From contig NZ_JAFMZM010000003.1 in the NCBI RefSeq assembly GCF_024436375.1, positions 571,448 through 635,447 on the forward strand: a stretch of DNA of 64,000 nt, in the 5' to 3' direction. This document shows, piece after piece, positions 9,156 to 17,375 of the stretch (positions within the stretch are counted from its first letter, which is position 1; every line of letters begins with the position of its first letter). Both the position numbers and the translations under genes were made by a program. The notes under the pieces were generated by a model. The model worked only from the letters and a program-made list of their open reading frames with translations. It was not told the origin of the DNA and did not search any database. The DNA is from Nocardioides astragali (lineage in GTDB: Bacteria; Actinomycetota; Actinomycetes; Propionibacteriales; Nocardioidaceae).

Positions 9156-9176
9156 ACCTGACCCCCAGGGTCAGGT
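9156..9176. promoter_or_regulatory. Perfect inverted repeat in a divergent promoter region
   Basis: Arms ACCTGACCC and GGGTCAGGT (9 bp each) with a CCA centre, between the metallophosphoesterase (leftward from 9055) and the receiver gene (rightward from 9335). As neither gene ends here, it cannot be a terminator for them, so an operator is more likely. The remaining 9056-9334 shows only a weak CTCCT/AGGAG dyad near 9131-9147. Confidence 0.5.
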
Positions 9177-9334
9177 GTGCCACGGAGGGTTGCCCGCGGT
9201 GTGCATCAGCGGACCGCGGGCAGGCCCGTCGACTCACCAGATCGAACCGTCGGCGGGTGCCGTCCGGCTGGCGACCACCGTGCAGCTGGCGCGAAGGAGC
9301 AGAAGATCCGGGACATCTATGGGGGGCTCGACCC

Positions 9335-9763
9335 GTGAGCACCGAGGCACACACGCTGCACTTCCTCGTCGTCGACGACAGCGAGGAGATCCGCGACGTG
9401 TTCTGCCGCCTCGTGCAGCGGGCGGGACACCGCGCATCCATTGCGAAGGATGGCCTGGAAGCTCTCGACAGCCTCCAGCGGGAATCGTTCGACGTGATGC
9501 TGCTGGACCTCAGCATGCCGCGGATGAACGGGGTCGAGGTGGTGCGCTGGCTGCGCGACCATCCGGACGTCGCCCCGGACATGAGGATCGTCGTGGTCAG
9601 CGCCTGGACGGGCGAGCAGCGAGGCGTCCTCCAGGAGCTCGGGGTCGACACCCTGGTGCAGAAGCCGCTTCGCATCCAGCAGCTGACTGACCTCATCGCT
9701 GAAGGTCTGCTCGATCGCGCTGTGCCGGCTGGTGGGACCTCCCCGGATCACCCGGCGACGTGA
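9335..9763 (+). CDS. Stand-alone response-regulator receiver protein
   Basis: 142 aa, GTG at 9335 after a GGGGGG stretch. It is a complete CheY-like receiver: acidic pair D14/D15 in FLVVDDSEE, phosphoacceptor D58 in VMLLDLSMPRMNG, switch Ser89 in IVVVSAWTG, and Lys110 in LVQKPL. There is no output domain and no histidine kinase within the window, so the partner is unknown. It likely acts by protein contacts after phosphorylation. A hairpin at 9775-9803 ends the unit. Confidence 0.88.
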   Translation: MSTEAHTLHFLVVDDSEEIRDVFCRLVQRAGHRASIAKDGLEALDSLQRESFDVMLLDLSMPRMNGVEVVRWLRDHPDVAPDMRIVVVSAWTGEQRGVLQELGVDTLVQKPLRIQQLTDLIAEGLLDRAVPAGGTSPDHPAT

Positions 9764-9774
9764 GCGAAGCCTTC

Positions 9775-9803
9775 GATCCTCGTGCCCGTTGAGGGGCAGG
9801 ATC
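9775..9803. terminator. Stem-loop between convergent genes
   Basis: Nested arms GATCC/GGATC and TGCCC/GGGCA lie between the end of the receiver gene and the stop codon of the convergent DinB-type gene. It can serve both directions. There is no T tract, as is common in this GC-rich sequence. Confidence 0.5.
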
Positions 9804-10414
9804 TAGGCCAAGCTGCGTAGCTCGCCTCGGAGGTGATCGTGGGCCACGACGCGGCCGGCGGCCGCGAGGAGCAGCCACTGCACCGGACCTTCCACCCGGC
9901 GGCCCGCTCCCGTCTCCCACGCCACATCGGTCGCGACCAGGTGGACGTCGCGGAGTCGGGGGCCGATGGGGAAGCGCCGGGACCACCACAGCACCCGTTC
10001 GAGGGCGACCACAGCGGCGTCGGTCGGCATCGGACGGTCAATGTCCAGCGGGAGGCAGATGTCCTGGGTGTGGACCAAGACGTCGAGCAGCGGCTCCTTC
10101 TCGGACACGAGCGGCACGGTGCGCCTGGATCCGACGAAGCTGCGCAACCGGTCGATGATCTGCTCGTGACTCAACGGGCTTCGAAGGGCGGCGTCGCGCA
10201 CCGTTGCGTTGTAGCGGAAACCGGACCTGGCGGCCGCGCCGAGCAGCTCGCGGAGGCCGGCATGCGAGAGGGCGAGATGTGCCGCGACGTCGCGGACCGT
10301 CCATGCGGCGCACAGCGACGGGGTTCGCCAAGCGCCGTCCGGGAGCGTCTCCAAGACGTCGGCCAGCACTGTGCGTTGCGTGTCGATGTGACGCCAGATC
10401 GTGTCGCTGTCCAC
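9803..10414 (-). CDS. Maleylpyruvate isomerase-family (DinB/TIGR03083-like) protein
   Basis: 203 aa, ATG at 10414. The start region TPSLCAAWTVRDVAAHLALSH is the signature of the actinobacterial DinB-fold family related to mycothiol-dependent maleylpyruvate isomerase; the HLALSH and later HTQD (VLVHTQDICLPL) His residues are the expected metal ligands. These proteins are four-helix-bundle metalloenzymes, often thiol-S-transferases using mycothiol. The substrate is unknown. It diverges from a MarR regulator over 45 bp holding a dyad. Confidence 0.8.
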   Translation of the reverse strand: MDSDTIWRHIDTQRTVLADVLETLPDGAWRTPSLCAAWTVRDVAAHLALSHAGLRELLGAAARSGFRYNATVRDAALRSPLSHEQIIDRLRSFVGSRRTVPLVSEKEPLLDVLVHTQDICLPLDIDRPMPTDAAVVALERVLWWSRRFPIGPRLRDVHLVATDVAWETGAGRRVEGPVQWLLLAAAGRVVAHDHLRGELRSLA

Positions 10415-10433
10415 CGCGCGCCTCCCAAAGTAG

Positions 10434-10455
10434 TCATATTCTCTGTCTAATATGA
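10434..10455. promoter_or_regulatory. Candidate MarR operator between divergent genes
   Basis: Exact inverted repeat TCATATT / AATATGA with an 8-nt spacer, an AT-rich island in GC-rich DNA. It fills the 45-bp gap between the DinB-type gene and the marR-type gene and overlaps a TAATAT -10-like element. MarR dimers typically bind such dyads in shared promoters, so autoregulation and control of the divergent gene are expected. Confidence 0.7.
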
Positions 10456-10459
10456 GCGC

Positions 10460-10915
10460 ATGGTGGACGAGACGTCAACAGGTGATCCGCAGTTGAACGT
10501 CGGCGTGCTGATGTACGTGGCCGCCCGGTCCTTGGAGGCCCGGGCGTACGACGCCGTGGTCGCGGCCGGCGCGACCGACCTGACGCCGACCCAGGCCCGG
10601 CTGATGGCCCAGATCGACCCCCACGGAAGCCGAGTGGTGACGTTGGCGGCGCGCGCCCGCATCGCCAAGCAGTCGGCGGCCTTCCTGGTGGACCAGCTCG
10701 AGCGCGCGGGCTACGTCGTTCGCGTCGCTGATCCGCGCGACGGCAGAGCCAAGCTGGTGCGGCTCAGTCCGCGTGGTCGCGCGTTCGGGGACGTCGCAGA
10801 CGCCGAGGTCGCACGGGCGCTGCAGGAGTGGGAGCAACACGTTGGTGCCGCGCGGATGCGGGACCTGGAGGAGACGATGAGGATGTTGCGCGAGACAACG
10901 GATCCCTGGGCATGA
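10460..10915 (+). CDS. MarR-family transcriptional regulator
   Basis: 151 aa, ATG at 10460. The winged helix is clear: LTPTQARLMAQID, then AARARIAKQSAAFLVDQLERAGYVVRVADPRDGRAKLVRLS, the DxRxxR wing typical of MarR proteins. Flanking helices would form the dimer interface. It likely represses itself and the divergent DinB-type enzyme through the dyad at 10434-10455. The ligand is unknown. The 218 bp downstream (10916-11133) contains nothing recognisable apart from the next gene's leader. Confidence 0.88.
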   Translation: MVDETSTGDPQLNVGVLMYVAARSLEARAYDAVVAAGATDLTPTQARLMAQIDPHGSRVVTLAARARIAKQSAAFLVDQLERAGYVVRVADPRDGRAKLVRLSPRGRAFGDVADAEVARALQEWEQHVGAARMRDLEETMRMLRETTDPWA

Positions 10916-11133
10916 CGGACCGATCGTGCCCCGAAGCGACGTGCCCGCGTGAGGACACGGGAAGCTTTCCAGCTCGCCTGGTCTGGTCCAGTTGTCAACT
11001 GCTGGGTGACGCGAGGGTAAGCGCAAGCCACTGAACGTTCACAAGGAATCCGTTCGTCCTCCTCAAGCCTCCTGCCGATCCAGTGTGCGGCATACGCATC
11101 GTCAAGCGATGCCTCACATACTTCGGAGGAACC

Positions 11134-12279
11134 ATGCACATGTACAAGAAGCTGGGGGGAGCCGCTCTCGCTGTCGCCTTGGGCATCACGTCCACCATGC
11201 TCGCTGCCGGTCCGGCGCAAGCTGCCAAGCCGACCCGCATCAAGGGTGTCGTGACCAACGTGGACGGCGTCGGTCTCGCCGGCATCGTGGTGACGACCCT
11301 GGCCGACCCCTCCGGCACCGGCCAGTGGGTCCCGGTGGATGACGCGGTCAGCGGCATCGACGGGAAGTACAACGTCGGCAAGCTCGACGACGGCTGGTAC
11401 CGGGTCCGGTTCGACGACCCCACGGGCGCCTTCACCACGGAGTTCTACAACGACGCCTCCCGGGTCGAGGACGCCATCCCCGTGGACCTCACTGGCGGCG
11501 GCATGCCCACGCTCGCGACGGTCGCCCTGGAAGGCGGTGCTCACCTGCTGGGCACCGTGACGGGCAGTGACGACAAGCCCCTCGCTGGTGCCGAGGTGAC
11601 GGCGTACGTCGACGAGGCTGCCGGGTGGACGTCCTACAACATGGTCGTGACCGCGGCCGATGGCACCTTCGACGTCCGCGGTCTCCCCGCAGGCGACTAC
11701 ACGCTCGGTTTCCGCGACCCTGTCTCCGGGGTCACCGAGTACTGGAACGACCACGCAGCGATCGTCGACGCCGACACGGTGACGGTCCCGACCGTCGAGC
11801 GGTACGACGTGGAGCTGGCGACCCCGGCTCCCACCCCGGACCCCGACCCCACCCCGGACCCGAACCTCACGCCGGACCCGAACCTCACCCCGAACCCGAA
11901 CCCCACGCCGGACCCGACGCCCACCACGACCGCGACTCCGGTCCCCGCCCCCACCGTTGCGCAGACGGTGACGGCAGCCTCCGCAGGAGCGGTTCCAGCA
12001 GCCGCTGCGGTGACCGTGCTGAAGATGCCGCGGATCAAGGGACTGCTGAAGGTCGGCCAGCGTCTGCGAGTCACGAAGGGGACCTGGAACCCCACCTCGG
12101 TCAAGCTCAAGATCCAGTGGCTCGCGAACGGCAAGAAGATCAAGCACGCGACGAAGAACCGTCTGCTCCTCACCAGCAAGCTCCTCGGCAAGAGGATCTC
12201 CGTGCGCATCGTGGCCACGGCTGAAGGGCGCACGCCCGTCACCGTCACGACGCGCCGGACCAAGAAGATCGCCAGCTGA
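11134..12279 (+). CDS. Secreted protein with two carboxypeptidase-regulatory-like domains and Pro-rich linker
   Basis: 381 aa, ATG 11134 with CGGAGGA seven bases upstream. Residues 1-30 are a signal peptide (LGGAALAVALGITS...AGPAQA). Two transthyretin-like beta domains follow (IKGVVTNVDGVGLAGIVV and LLGTVTGSDDKPLAGAEV), each with the GxYxVxxLxxGxYxxxF pattern. A Thr-Pro-Asp repeat linker is encoded at about 11820-11940, then a basic C-terminal domain (KVGQRLRVTKGTW...IQWLANGKKI) like those in actinobacterial surface proteins. No sorting signal or membrane anchor is seen. It is a structural or adhesive exoprotein by inference, and is followed by a strong terminator. Confidence 0.8.
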   Translation: MHMYKKLGGAALAVALGITSTMLAAGPAQAAKPTRIKGVVTNVDGVGLAGIVVTTLADPSGTGQWVPVDDAVSGIDGKYNVGKLDDGWYRVRFDDPTGAFTTEFYNDASRVEDAIPVDLTGGGMPTLATVALEGGAHLLGTVTGSDDKPLAGAEVTAYVDEAAGWTSYNMVVTAADGTFDVRGLPAGDYTLGFRDPVSGVTEYWNDHAAIVDADTVTVPTVERYDVELATPAPTPDPDPTPDPNLTPDPNLTPNPNPTPDPTPTTTATPVPAPTVAQTVTAASAGAVPAAAAVTVLKMPRIKGLLKVGQRLRVTKGTWNPTSVKLKIQWLANGKKIKHATKNRLLLTSKLLGKRISVRIVATAEGRTPVTVTTRRTKKIAS

Positions 12280-12290
12280 GGTCGACGTGG

Positions 12291-12321
12291 CGCCGCCCCT
12301 TCCCATCGGGAAGGGGCGGCG
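12291..12321. terminator. Strong hairpin terminator
   Basis: Perfect 14-bp stem, CGCCGCCCCTTCCC with GGGAAGGGGCGGCG, and a 3-nt loop ATC. It starts 12 bp after the stop codon of the secreted protein gene and sits between convergent genes, the other ending at 12364. No T run follows. Confidence 0.8.
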
Positions 12322-12363
12322 TCGTGCGAGTGGGCCTACCGCGCTCGGCCGGCCGCCCTCACC

Positions 12364-14373
12364 TCACAGCCCCGCGACGACCTCGGTCCCCTGCTTGATC
12401 GCCCGCTTCGCGTCGAGCTCGGCGGCGAGGTCGGCGCCACCGATCAGGTGCCCACGCCCCAGCTCGTCGTACAGGTCCCGTACCGAGTCCTGGCCGGCGC
12501 ACACCACGATCGTGTCGGCCTCCACCACGTGTGAGACGCCGTCCACGGTGAGGTGCAGGCCCTCGTCGTCGATGCGGTCATAGCTCGCGCCGCTGATCTG
12601 GGTCACCCTCGACTGCTTGAGCACCGCGCGGTGCGCCCAGCCTGACGTCTTTCCGAGGGCGATGCCGATCGGCGTGGTCTTCCGCTGGATCAGCGTGACC
12701 TCGCGCGACGGCGTACGCGGCTTGGCCTCGGTCAGCCCTCCCTCGTGCAGGGCGGGGTCGCCGACGCCCCAGTGCGCCATCCAGTCATCGAGGTCCTCGT
12801 GCTCGTGGGTGAGGAAGACGCTGACGTCGACGCCGATGCCGCCGGCGCCGATCACCGCGACCCGCTTGCCCGGCACGACCGCGCCGCTCAGCACGTCGGC
12901 GTACGACGCGACGGATGCGTGGTCTATGCCCGGGATCGCCGGCATCCGCGGCTCGACGCCGGTCGCGACGATCACCTCGTCGAAGCCGGCCAGGTCGTCC
13001 GGGGTGGCGGCGGTCCCGAGGCGTACGTCGACGCCGAGGACCTCGAGGCGGCGGGTGAAGTAGCGCAGCGTGTCGGCGAAGTCCTCCTTGCCGGGCACCG
13101 CCATCGCGAGACGGAACTGGCCGCCGAGCTCGGTCGACTTCTCGAAGAGGGTCACCGCGAAGCCGCGCTCGGCCGCGCTGGTGGCCGCGGCCAGTCCGGC
13201 CGGGCCGGCGCCGACGACCGCGACGGCCCGCTTGCGCATCGTGGGAGTGAGCACCAGCTCGGTCTCGTGGCAGGCGCGCGGGTTGACCAGGCAGGAAGCG
13301 CGCTGGTTGACGAACACGTGGTCGAGGCAGGCCTGGTTGCAGGCGATGCAGGTGTTGATCTCGTCGGCGCGCTCGTCCATCGCCTTGGCGACGAAGGCCG
13401 GGTCGGCGAGCAGGGGTCGCGCCATCGAGACCAGGTCGGCCTCGCCGGCGGCGAGGATCTCCTCGGCGAGCTCCGGGGTGTTGATCCGGTTGGACGCGCA
13501 CACTGGGACGTCGACGACCTCTTTGAGCCGTGCGGTGTAGGAGCGCCACGCACCGCGCGGCACCTGCGTGATGATCGTCGGCACGCGTGCCTCGTGCCAG
13601 CCGATGCCCGTGTTGAAGACGGTGACGCCGGCGGCCTGCAGGTGCAGCGCCAGCTCGGCGGTCTCCTCCCAGGTCTGCCCGCCCTCCACCAGGTCGAGCA
13701 GGGAGATCCGGTAGACGATGGGGAAGTCGTCGCCGACCAGCTCGCGCGAGCGGCGTACGACCTCGACGGGGAAGTGCATGCGGCGCGCGGGCGACCCGCC
13801 CCACTCGTCGTCGCGGTCGTTGGTGCGGGCGGCGAGGAACTGGTTGATGAGGTAGCCCTCGGACCCCATGATCTCGACCGCGTCGTAGCCGGCCTTGCGA
13901 GCCAGGGCGACGCTCTTGGCGAAGGCAGTCGCCGTGGCGTCGACCTCCTTGGTCGACATTGCATGCGGCTTGAAGGGCGTGATCGGCGACTTCTTGTCGG
14001 ACGCGCTCTGCGACAGCGGGTGGTAGCCGTAGCGCCCGGCGTGCAGCACCTGCAGCGCGATCGCGCCCCCCGCGTCGTGCACCGCGCCGGTCACGCGCTG
14101 GTGGCGCATGGCGTGGAGCCGGTTGGTCATCTCGGAGGCGAACGGCTTGAGCCAGCCGCGCTTGGTGGGGGCGTAGCCGCCGGTGATGATCAGGCCGACC
14201 CCGCCCCGCGCCCGCTCGGCGAAGAACTCGCTGAGCTTGCCGATGTCCCACGGGTGGTCCTCGAGCCCGGTGTGCATCGACCCCATCACCACGCGGTTGC
14301 GCAGCGTCAGCGCGCCGGGTCCGGCGCCGAGCGTCATCGGCTCGAGGAGGTGGGGATAGCGGGGGTGCGTCAT
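12364..14373 (-). CDS. fadH: NADPH-dependent 2,4-dienoyl-CoA reductase-like flavoprotein
   Basis: 669 aa, ATG at 14373, overlapping the upstream padR stop by ATGA. Residues 1 to about 340 are an Old-Yellow-Enzyme TIM barrel (TLRNRVVMGSMHTGLE; EIMGSEGYLINQFL; RTNDRDDEWGGS). A cluster CxxCxxxC(x11)C around CIACNQACLDHVF binds 4Fe-4S. The C-terminal part has a dinucleotide fold (AVVGAGPAGLAAATSA) and a second one at VAVIGAGGIGVDVSVF. This is the FadH architecture, which reduces 2,4-dienoyl-CoA from polyunsaturated fatty acids. Other enzymes of this architecture act on enones, so the exact substrate is inferred. Confidence 0.88.
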   Translation of the reverse strand: MTHPRYPHLLEPMTLGAGPGALTLRNRVVMGSMHTGLEDHPWDIGKLSEFFAERARGGVGLIITGGYAPTKRGWLKPFASEMTNRLHAMRHQRVTGAVHDAGGAIALQVLHAGRYGYHPLSQSASDKKSPITPFKPHAMSTKEVDATATAFAKSVALARKAGYDAVEIMGSEGYLINQFLAARTNDRDDEWGGSPARRMHFPVEVVRRSRELVGDDFPIVYRISLLDLVEGGQTWEETAELALHLQAAGVTVFNTGIGWHEARVPTIITQVPRGAWRSYTARLKEVVDVPVCASNRINTPELAEEILAAGEADLVSMARPLLADPAFVAKAMDERADEINTCIACNQACLDHVFVNQRASCLVNPRACHETELVLTPTMRKRAVAVVGAGPAGLAAATSAAERGFAVTLFEKSTELGGQFRLAMAVPGKEDFADTLRYFTRRLEVLGVDVRLGTAATPDDLAGFDEVIVATGVEPRMPAIPGIDHASVASYADVLSGAVVPGKRVAVIGAGGIGVDVSVFLTHEHEDLDDWMAHWGVGDPALHEGGLTEAKPRTPSREVTLIQRKTTPIGIALGKTSGWAHRAVLKQSRVTQISGASYDRIDDEGLHLTVDGVSHVVEADTIVVCAGQDSVRDLYDELGRGHLIGGADLAAELDAKRAIKQGTEVVAGL

Positions 14374-14927
14374 GCGGGTGCCTCTCCATCGTTGCCCTTG
14401 GCGTGGGCGTCCAGGTACTCGGTGATCCACTCGATCCAGAAGCGCTCCATCCGGATGCCGCCGCGCAGCACCAACCAGCGGTCGCGCAGCGCGGCGTCGA
14501 GGCCGGCGGGATCGGGGAACTGCTCGCGCTCCATCTGCTCGTACTGCGCCAGCCGCGTCGCGTGGTCGGCCCGGGCGGCGAGGAGGTTGCGGGTCAGCTG
14601 GGCGCGATCGCCGTACGCCGCCCCGCGGAGCTTGACGGCGACCTCGCTGCGGAACGCCTCGACGGGCATCGGCGTGGCCAGCCACTCGGCCAGGACCCGG
14701 CTCCCCTCGGCGGACGGGGTGTGGACGCGCTTGTCGGGGCGGCCGTCCTGCTCGACCACCTCGACGGTGACCCACCCGTCGGACTCCATGCGGGCGAGGA
14801 CGCGGTAGATCTGCTGGTGGGTCGCGTGCCAGAAGAACCCGAGCGACTTCTCGAAGCGGCGGGTGAGCTCGAGGCCGCTCGCGGGTCGCTCGCTCAGTGC
14901 GACGAGGAGGGCGTGCTCGAGGGCCAT
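14370..14927 (-). CDS. PadR-family transcriptional regulator
   Basis: 185 aa from ATG 14927 (MALEHALLVALSERP); an ATG at 14945 is less typical. The winged helix reads SGLELTRRFEKSLGFFWHATHQQIYRVLARMESDGWVTVE, the classic PadR pattern, with an RPDKRVHTPS wing. The C-terminal helical part (Vir-like) mediates dimerisation. First gene of a two-gene operon with fadH (4-bp overlap). A perfect palindrome lies 22 bp upstream of its start at 14949-14962, probably its own operator. Confidence 0.88.
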   Translation of the reverse strand: MALEHALLVALSERPASGLELTRRFEKSLGFFWHATHQQIYRVLARMESDGWVTVEVVEQDGRPDKRVHTPSAEGSRVLAEWLATPMPVEAFRSEVAVKLRGAAYGDRAQLTRNLLAARADHATRLAQYEQMEREQFPDPAGLDAALRDRWLVLRGGIRMERFWIEWITEYLDAHAKGNDGEAPA

Positions 14928-14948
14928 GCGGACATGGTGCCGCACCTA

Positions 14949-14962
14949 TGCAACGAGTTGCA
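14949..14962. promoter_or_regulatory. Candidate PadR operator
   Basis: Perfect palindrome TGCAACGAGTTGCA (6-bp arms, GA centre), 22 bp upstream of the padR start codon. Its place in the promoter or leader of padR-fadH fits autorepression by the PadR dimer. Confidence 0.6.
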
Positions 14963-14974
14963 AGGTGGCCAGGA

Positions 14975-15457
14975 TCACAGGACGCCGACGCCCGGGATCT
15001 CCTCGAAGACGATCTGCGTCTCGGTGTGCCGCACGACCGGATGGACGTTGACGTGCTCGAGGACGAGGTCGCGGAGCTCCTGGGTCGAGGCGACGGCCAC
15101 GTGGATGAGGTAGTCGTCCTCGCCGCCGACGTGGAGGATCCGCAGCGCGCCCGGCACCTGGGCGATGACCTCGTGGAAGCTCGCCACGTGGTCGCGGTTG
15201 TGGCTGCCGAGGCGCACCTTGACCACGGCCTGGATGGGATAGCCGACGGCGGCGAGGTCGATGTCGGCGTGCACCCCGCGGATCACGCCGCGCTCGCGCA
15301 GCGCCCGGACCCGCTGGAGGCAGGTCGACTCGGCGACCCCGAGGCGCCGCGCCAGGGCGGAGTTGGTGATCCGCCCGTCGACGGCCAGCTCGGTGAGGAG
15401 CCGGCGGTCGAGCGCGTCGAGGGCTGCAGGATCGCTCGTTGGCGGTGACTTCGTCAT
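14975..15457 (-). CDS. Lrp/AsnC-family transcriptional regulator
   Basis: 160 aa from ATG 15457 (MTKSPPTSD); a start at 15493 would add 12 residues. HTH: LDRRLLTELAVDGRITNSALARRLGVAESTCLQRVRALRERGVI. The C-terminal RAM/effector domain follows (VVKVRLGSHNRDHVASF...RILHVGGEDDYLIHVAV). Divergent from a PLP-dependent sulphur amino-acid enzyme, so it probably senses an amino acid (Met, Cys or a branched-chain one) and controls that gene. Closely similar in layout to the second Lrp at 16724. Confidence 0.9.
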   Translation of the reverse strand: MTKSPPTSDPAALDALDRRLLTELAVDGRITNSALARRLGVAESTCLQRVRALRERGVIRGVHADIDLAAVGYPIQAVVKVRLGSHNRDHVASFHEVIAQVPGALRILHVGGEDDYLIHVAVASTQELRDLVLEHVNVHPVVRHTETQIVFEEIPGVGVL

Positions 15458-15519
15458 GGTGCGGACTCCGTGTTCTTCGGCGTGGTCGCTCATCGCCCGG
15501 CAGTTCTTCGGTGACAGTT

Positions 15520-15543
15520 GTGGTGGGACGAGGATTCCACCAC
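15520..15543. promoter_or_regulatory. Inverted repeat before the PLP enzyme gene
   Basis: Arms GTGGTGG and CCACCAC (7 bp) with a 10-nt spacer, ending 9 bp before the ATG at 15553 and just upstream of its ribosome site. It could be an Lrp-type binding site or an RNA hairpin that affects translation. Location in the 95-bp divergent region supports a regulatory role. Confidence 0.45.
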
Positions 15544-15552
15544 GGTGAGCGC

Positions 15553-16719
15553 ATGACCAGTCTCGACACCCTCGCCGTCCACGCGGGTCGCGCCGACCTC
15601 TCCGGGCTGGGCGTCCACGCCCTGCCGCTCGACCTGTCGACCACCAACCCGCTGCCCACGATCGATGTCGGCGGGGCGTCGTACGAGTCGATGGCGACCG
15701 GTGGCCACCCGACCGAGGGCGGCCTGGTCTACCAGCGGCTCTGGAACCCGACGGTCGCCCGCTTCGAGGAGGCGATGGCGACGCTCGAGCACACCGCCGC
15801 GGCCGTGGCGTTCTCCACCGGGATGGCGGCGGTCACGGCCGCTGTGCTGGCCGCCACCGCGGAGGGCGGGGGGCGGCACGTCGTCGCCGTCCGGCCGCTG
15901 TACGGCGGCACCGACCACCTGCTCGCCTCCGGGATGCTCGGGGTCGAGACGACCTACTGCTCCCCGGCGGAGGTCGCCGACGCGGTGCGGGCCGACACGT
16001 GCCTGGTGGTGCTGGAGACCCCGGCCAACCCGACGCTCGAGCTCGTCGACATCGCTGCCGTCGCAGCGGCCGCAGGCGACGTACCCGTCCTGGTGGACAA
16101 CACCTTCGCCACCCCGGTCCTGCAGAACCCCGCCGACCACGGCGCCGCGCTCGTGCTGCACTCCGCGACGAAGTACCTCGGCGGCCACGGCGACGCCATG
16201 GGCGGCGTCGTGGCCTGCTCCGAGCAGTGGGCCGAGGCATTGCGCCGGGTCCGCGCCGTCACCGGTGCGCTGCTGCACCCGATGGGCGCCTACCTCCTCC
16301 ACCGCGGCCTCGCCACGCTGCCGCTGCGGGTCCGTCACGCGCAGGACGGCGCCGGCAAGGTCGCCGCCTGGCTCGCGTCGCAGCCCGGGGTCCGCGACGT
16401 GCGCTACCCCGGGCTCCCCGAGTGCGACCCCCTGGGTCTCGTCGGGCGTCAGCTGCGCGGGCCCGGGGCGATGGTCGCGTTCTCGGTCGAGGGTGGGTAC
16501 GCCGCCGCCGCGCGCGCCACCGAGTCGGTCCGCGTCTTCACTCACGCGGTCTCCCTGGGCGGGGTGGACTCGCTCATCCAGCACCCGGCCGGGCTGACCC
16601 ACCGGCCCGTGGCCGAGGACGCGAAGCCGGACGTCGACGTGCTCCGGCTCTCGATCGGCCTGGAGGACCCCGAGGACCTCTGCGACGACCTGGCGCGGGC
16701 GCTGGCCGCCGCGCCCTGA
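15553..16719 (+). CDS. Cys/Met-metabolism PLP-dependent enzyme (cystathionine/methionine gamma-lyase type)
   Basis: 388 aa, ATG 15553 with GGTGAGC upstream. Fold-type I motifs: YQRLWNPTVARFEEAMATLE, AFSTGMAAV, VRPLYGGTDHLL, ETPANPTLELVDI, VDNTFATPVLQNP, and the PLP lysine in SATKYLGGHGD. The C-terminal VSLGGVDSLIQHPA block is conserved in the trans-sulfuration family. Members are cystathionine gamma-synthase, beta- or gamma-lyase and methionine gamma-lyase; sequence alone does not separate them. A dedicated Lrp/AsnC neighbour favours a catabolic lyase. Confidence 0.85.
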   Translation: MTSLDTLAVHAGRADLSGLGVHALPLDLSTTNPLPTIDVGGASYESMATGGHPTEGGLVYQRLWNPTVARFEEAMATLEHTAAAVAFSTGMAAVTAAVLAATAEGGGRHVVAVRPLYGGTDHLLASGMLGVETTYCSPAEVADAVRADTCLVVLETPANPTLELVDIAAVAAAAGDVPVLVDNTFATPVLQNPADHGAALVLHSATKYLGGHGDAMGGVVACSEQWAEALRRVRAVTGALLHPMGAYLLHRGLATLPLRVRHAQDGAGKVAAWLASQPGVRDVRYPGLPECDPLGLVGRQLRGPGAMVAFSVEGGYAAAARATESVRVFTHAVSLGGVDSLIQHPAGLTHRPVAEDAKPDVDVLRLSIGLEDPEDLCDDLARALAAAP

Positions 16720-16723
16720 GACC

Positions 16724-17233
16724 TCAGGCGGGCGGCTGCGGATCGGGCCGGTGCAACGGGGTGAGGTGCTGGAAGACCAGGCTGGTCTCCGTGCCGGCGA
16801 CGTCGAGCACTGCGCTCAGGTTGTCGAAGACGAACTCGCGCAGCGCCTCGCTGTCGCGCACCGCGACGTGCACCGCGAAGTCGTTGGCCCCTGCGAGGAC
16901 GTAGACGTTGAGGACGCCGGGCAATCCGGCCAGATAGGTGGCGAACCTCGCGATCTTCGACCTCGCACCCGGTTGGAGCCGGACGGCCACGACCGCCTGC
17001 AGCTGACGCCCCAGGGCGGCGGGATCGATGTCGGCCTGGAAGCCCCTGATCACCCCTTGCTCGCGCAGCTGTCGGATCCGGTTGAGGCAGGTGGAGGGGG
17101 CGATGCCCACCTCCTCGGCCACCGCGCTGTTGGCCATGCGCCCGTCCATCGCGAGGAGCTTCAGGATGGCGAGGTCGATGTCGTCGAGCTGCGCCACGGG
17201 CGGGCGGTCGGTCGCGGGCCGAACAACGTTCAC
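16724..17233 (-). CDS. Lrp/AsnC-family regulator, AldR-like
   Basis: 169 aa, GTG at 17233 with AGAGAGG upstream. HTH: DIDLAILKLLAMDGRMANSAVAEEVGIAPSTCLNRIRQLREQGVI; effector domain with VLAGANDFAVHVAVRDSEAL. It diverges from alanine dehydrogenase over 142 bp; in mycobacteria an Lrp/AsnC protein (AldR) in the same arrangement controls ald, so the same role is inferred here, with alanine as likely ligand. The alternative is a more general amino-acid sensor. Confidence 0.88.
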   Translation of the reverse strand: MNVVRPATDRPPVAQLDDIDLAILKLLAMDGRMANSAVAEEVGIAPSTCLNRIRQLREQGVIRGFQADIDPAALGRQLQAVVAVRLQPGARSKIARFATYLAGLPGVLNVYVLAGANDFAVHVAVRDSEALREFVFDNLSAVLDVAGTETSLVFQHLTPLHRPDPQPPA

Positions 17234-17375
17234 TGGTGGGCCTCTCTCGGGGCACTAATCTGACTTTTGTTCGGCCAATGGGGCATTCTCAGCATCTTTG
17301 CTCGACCATCTTGCGCAGTCCTTCCCACATCTTCACTCTTGTGACGCCCCACACACAAGCGCTCCAAGGAGAATC

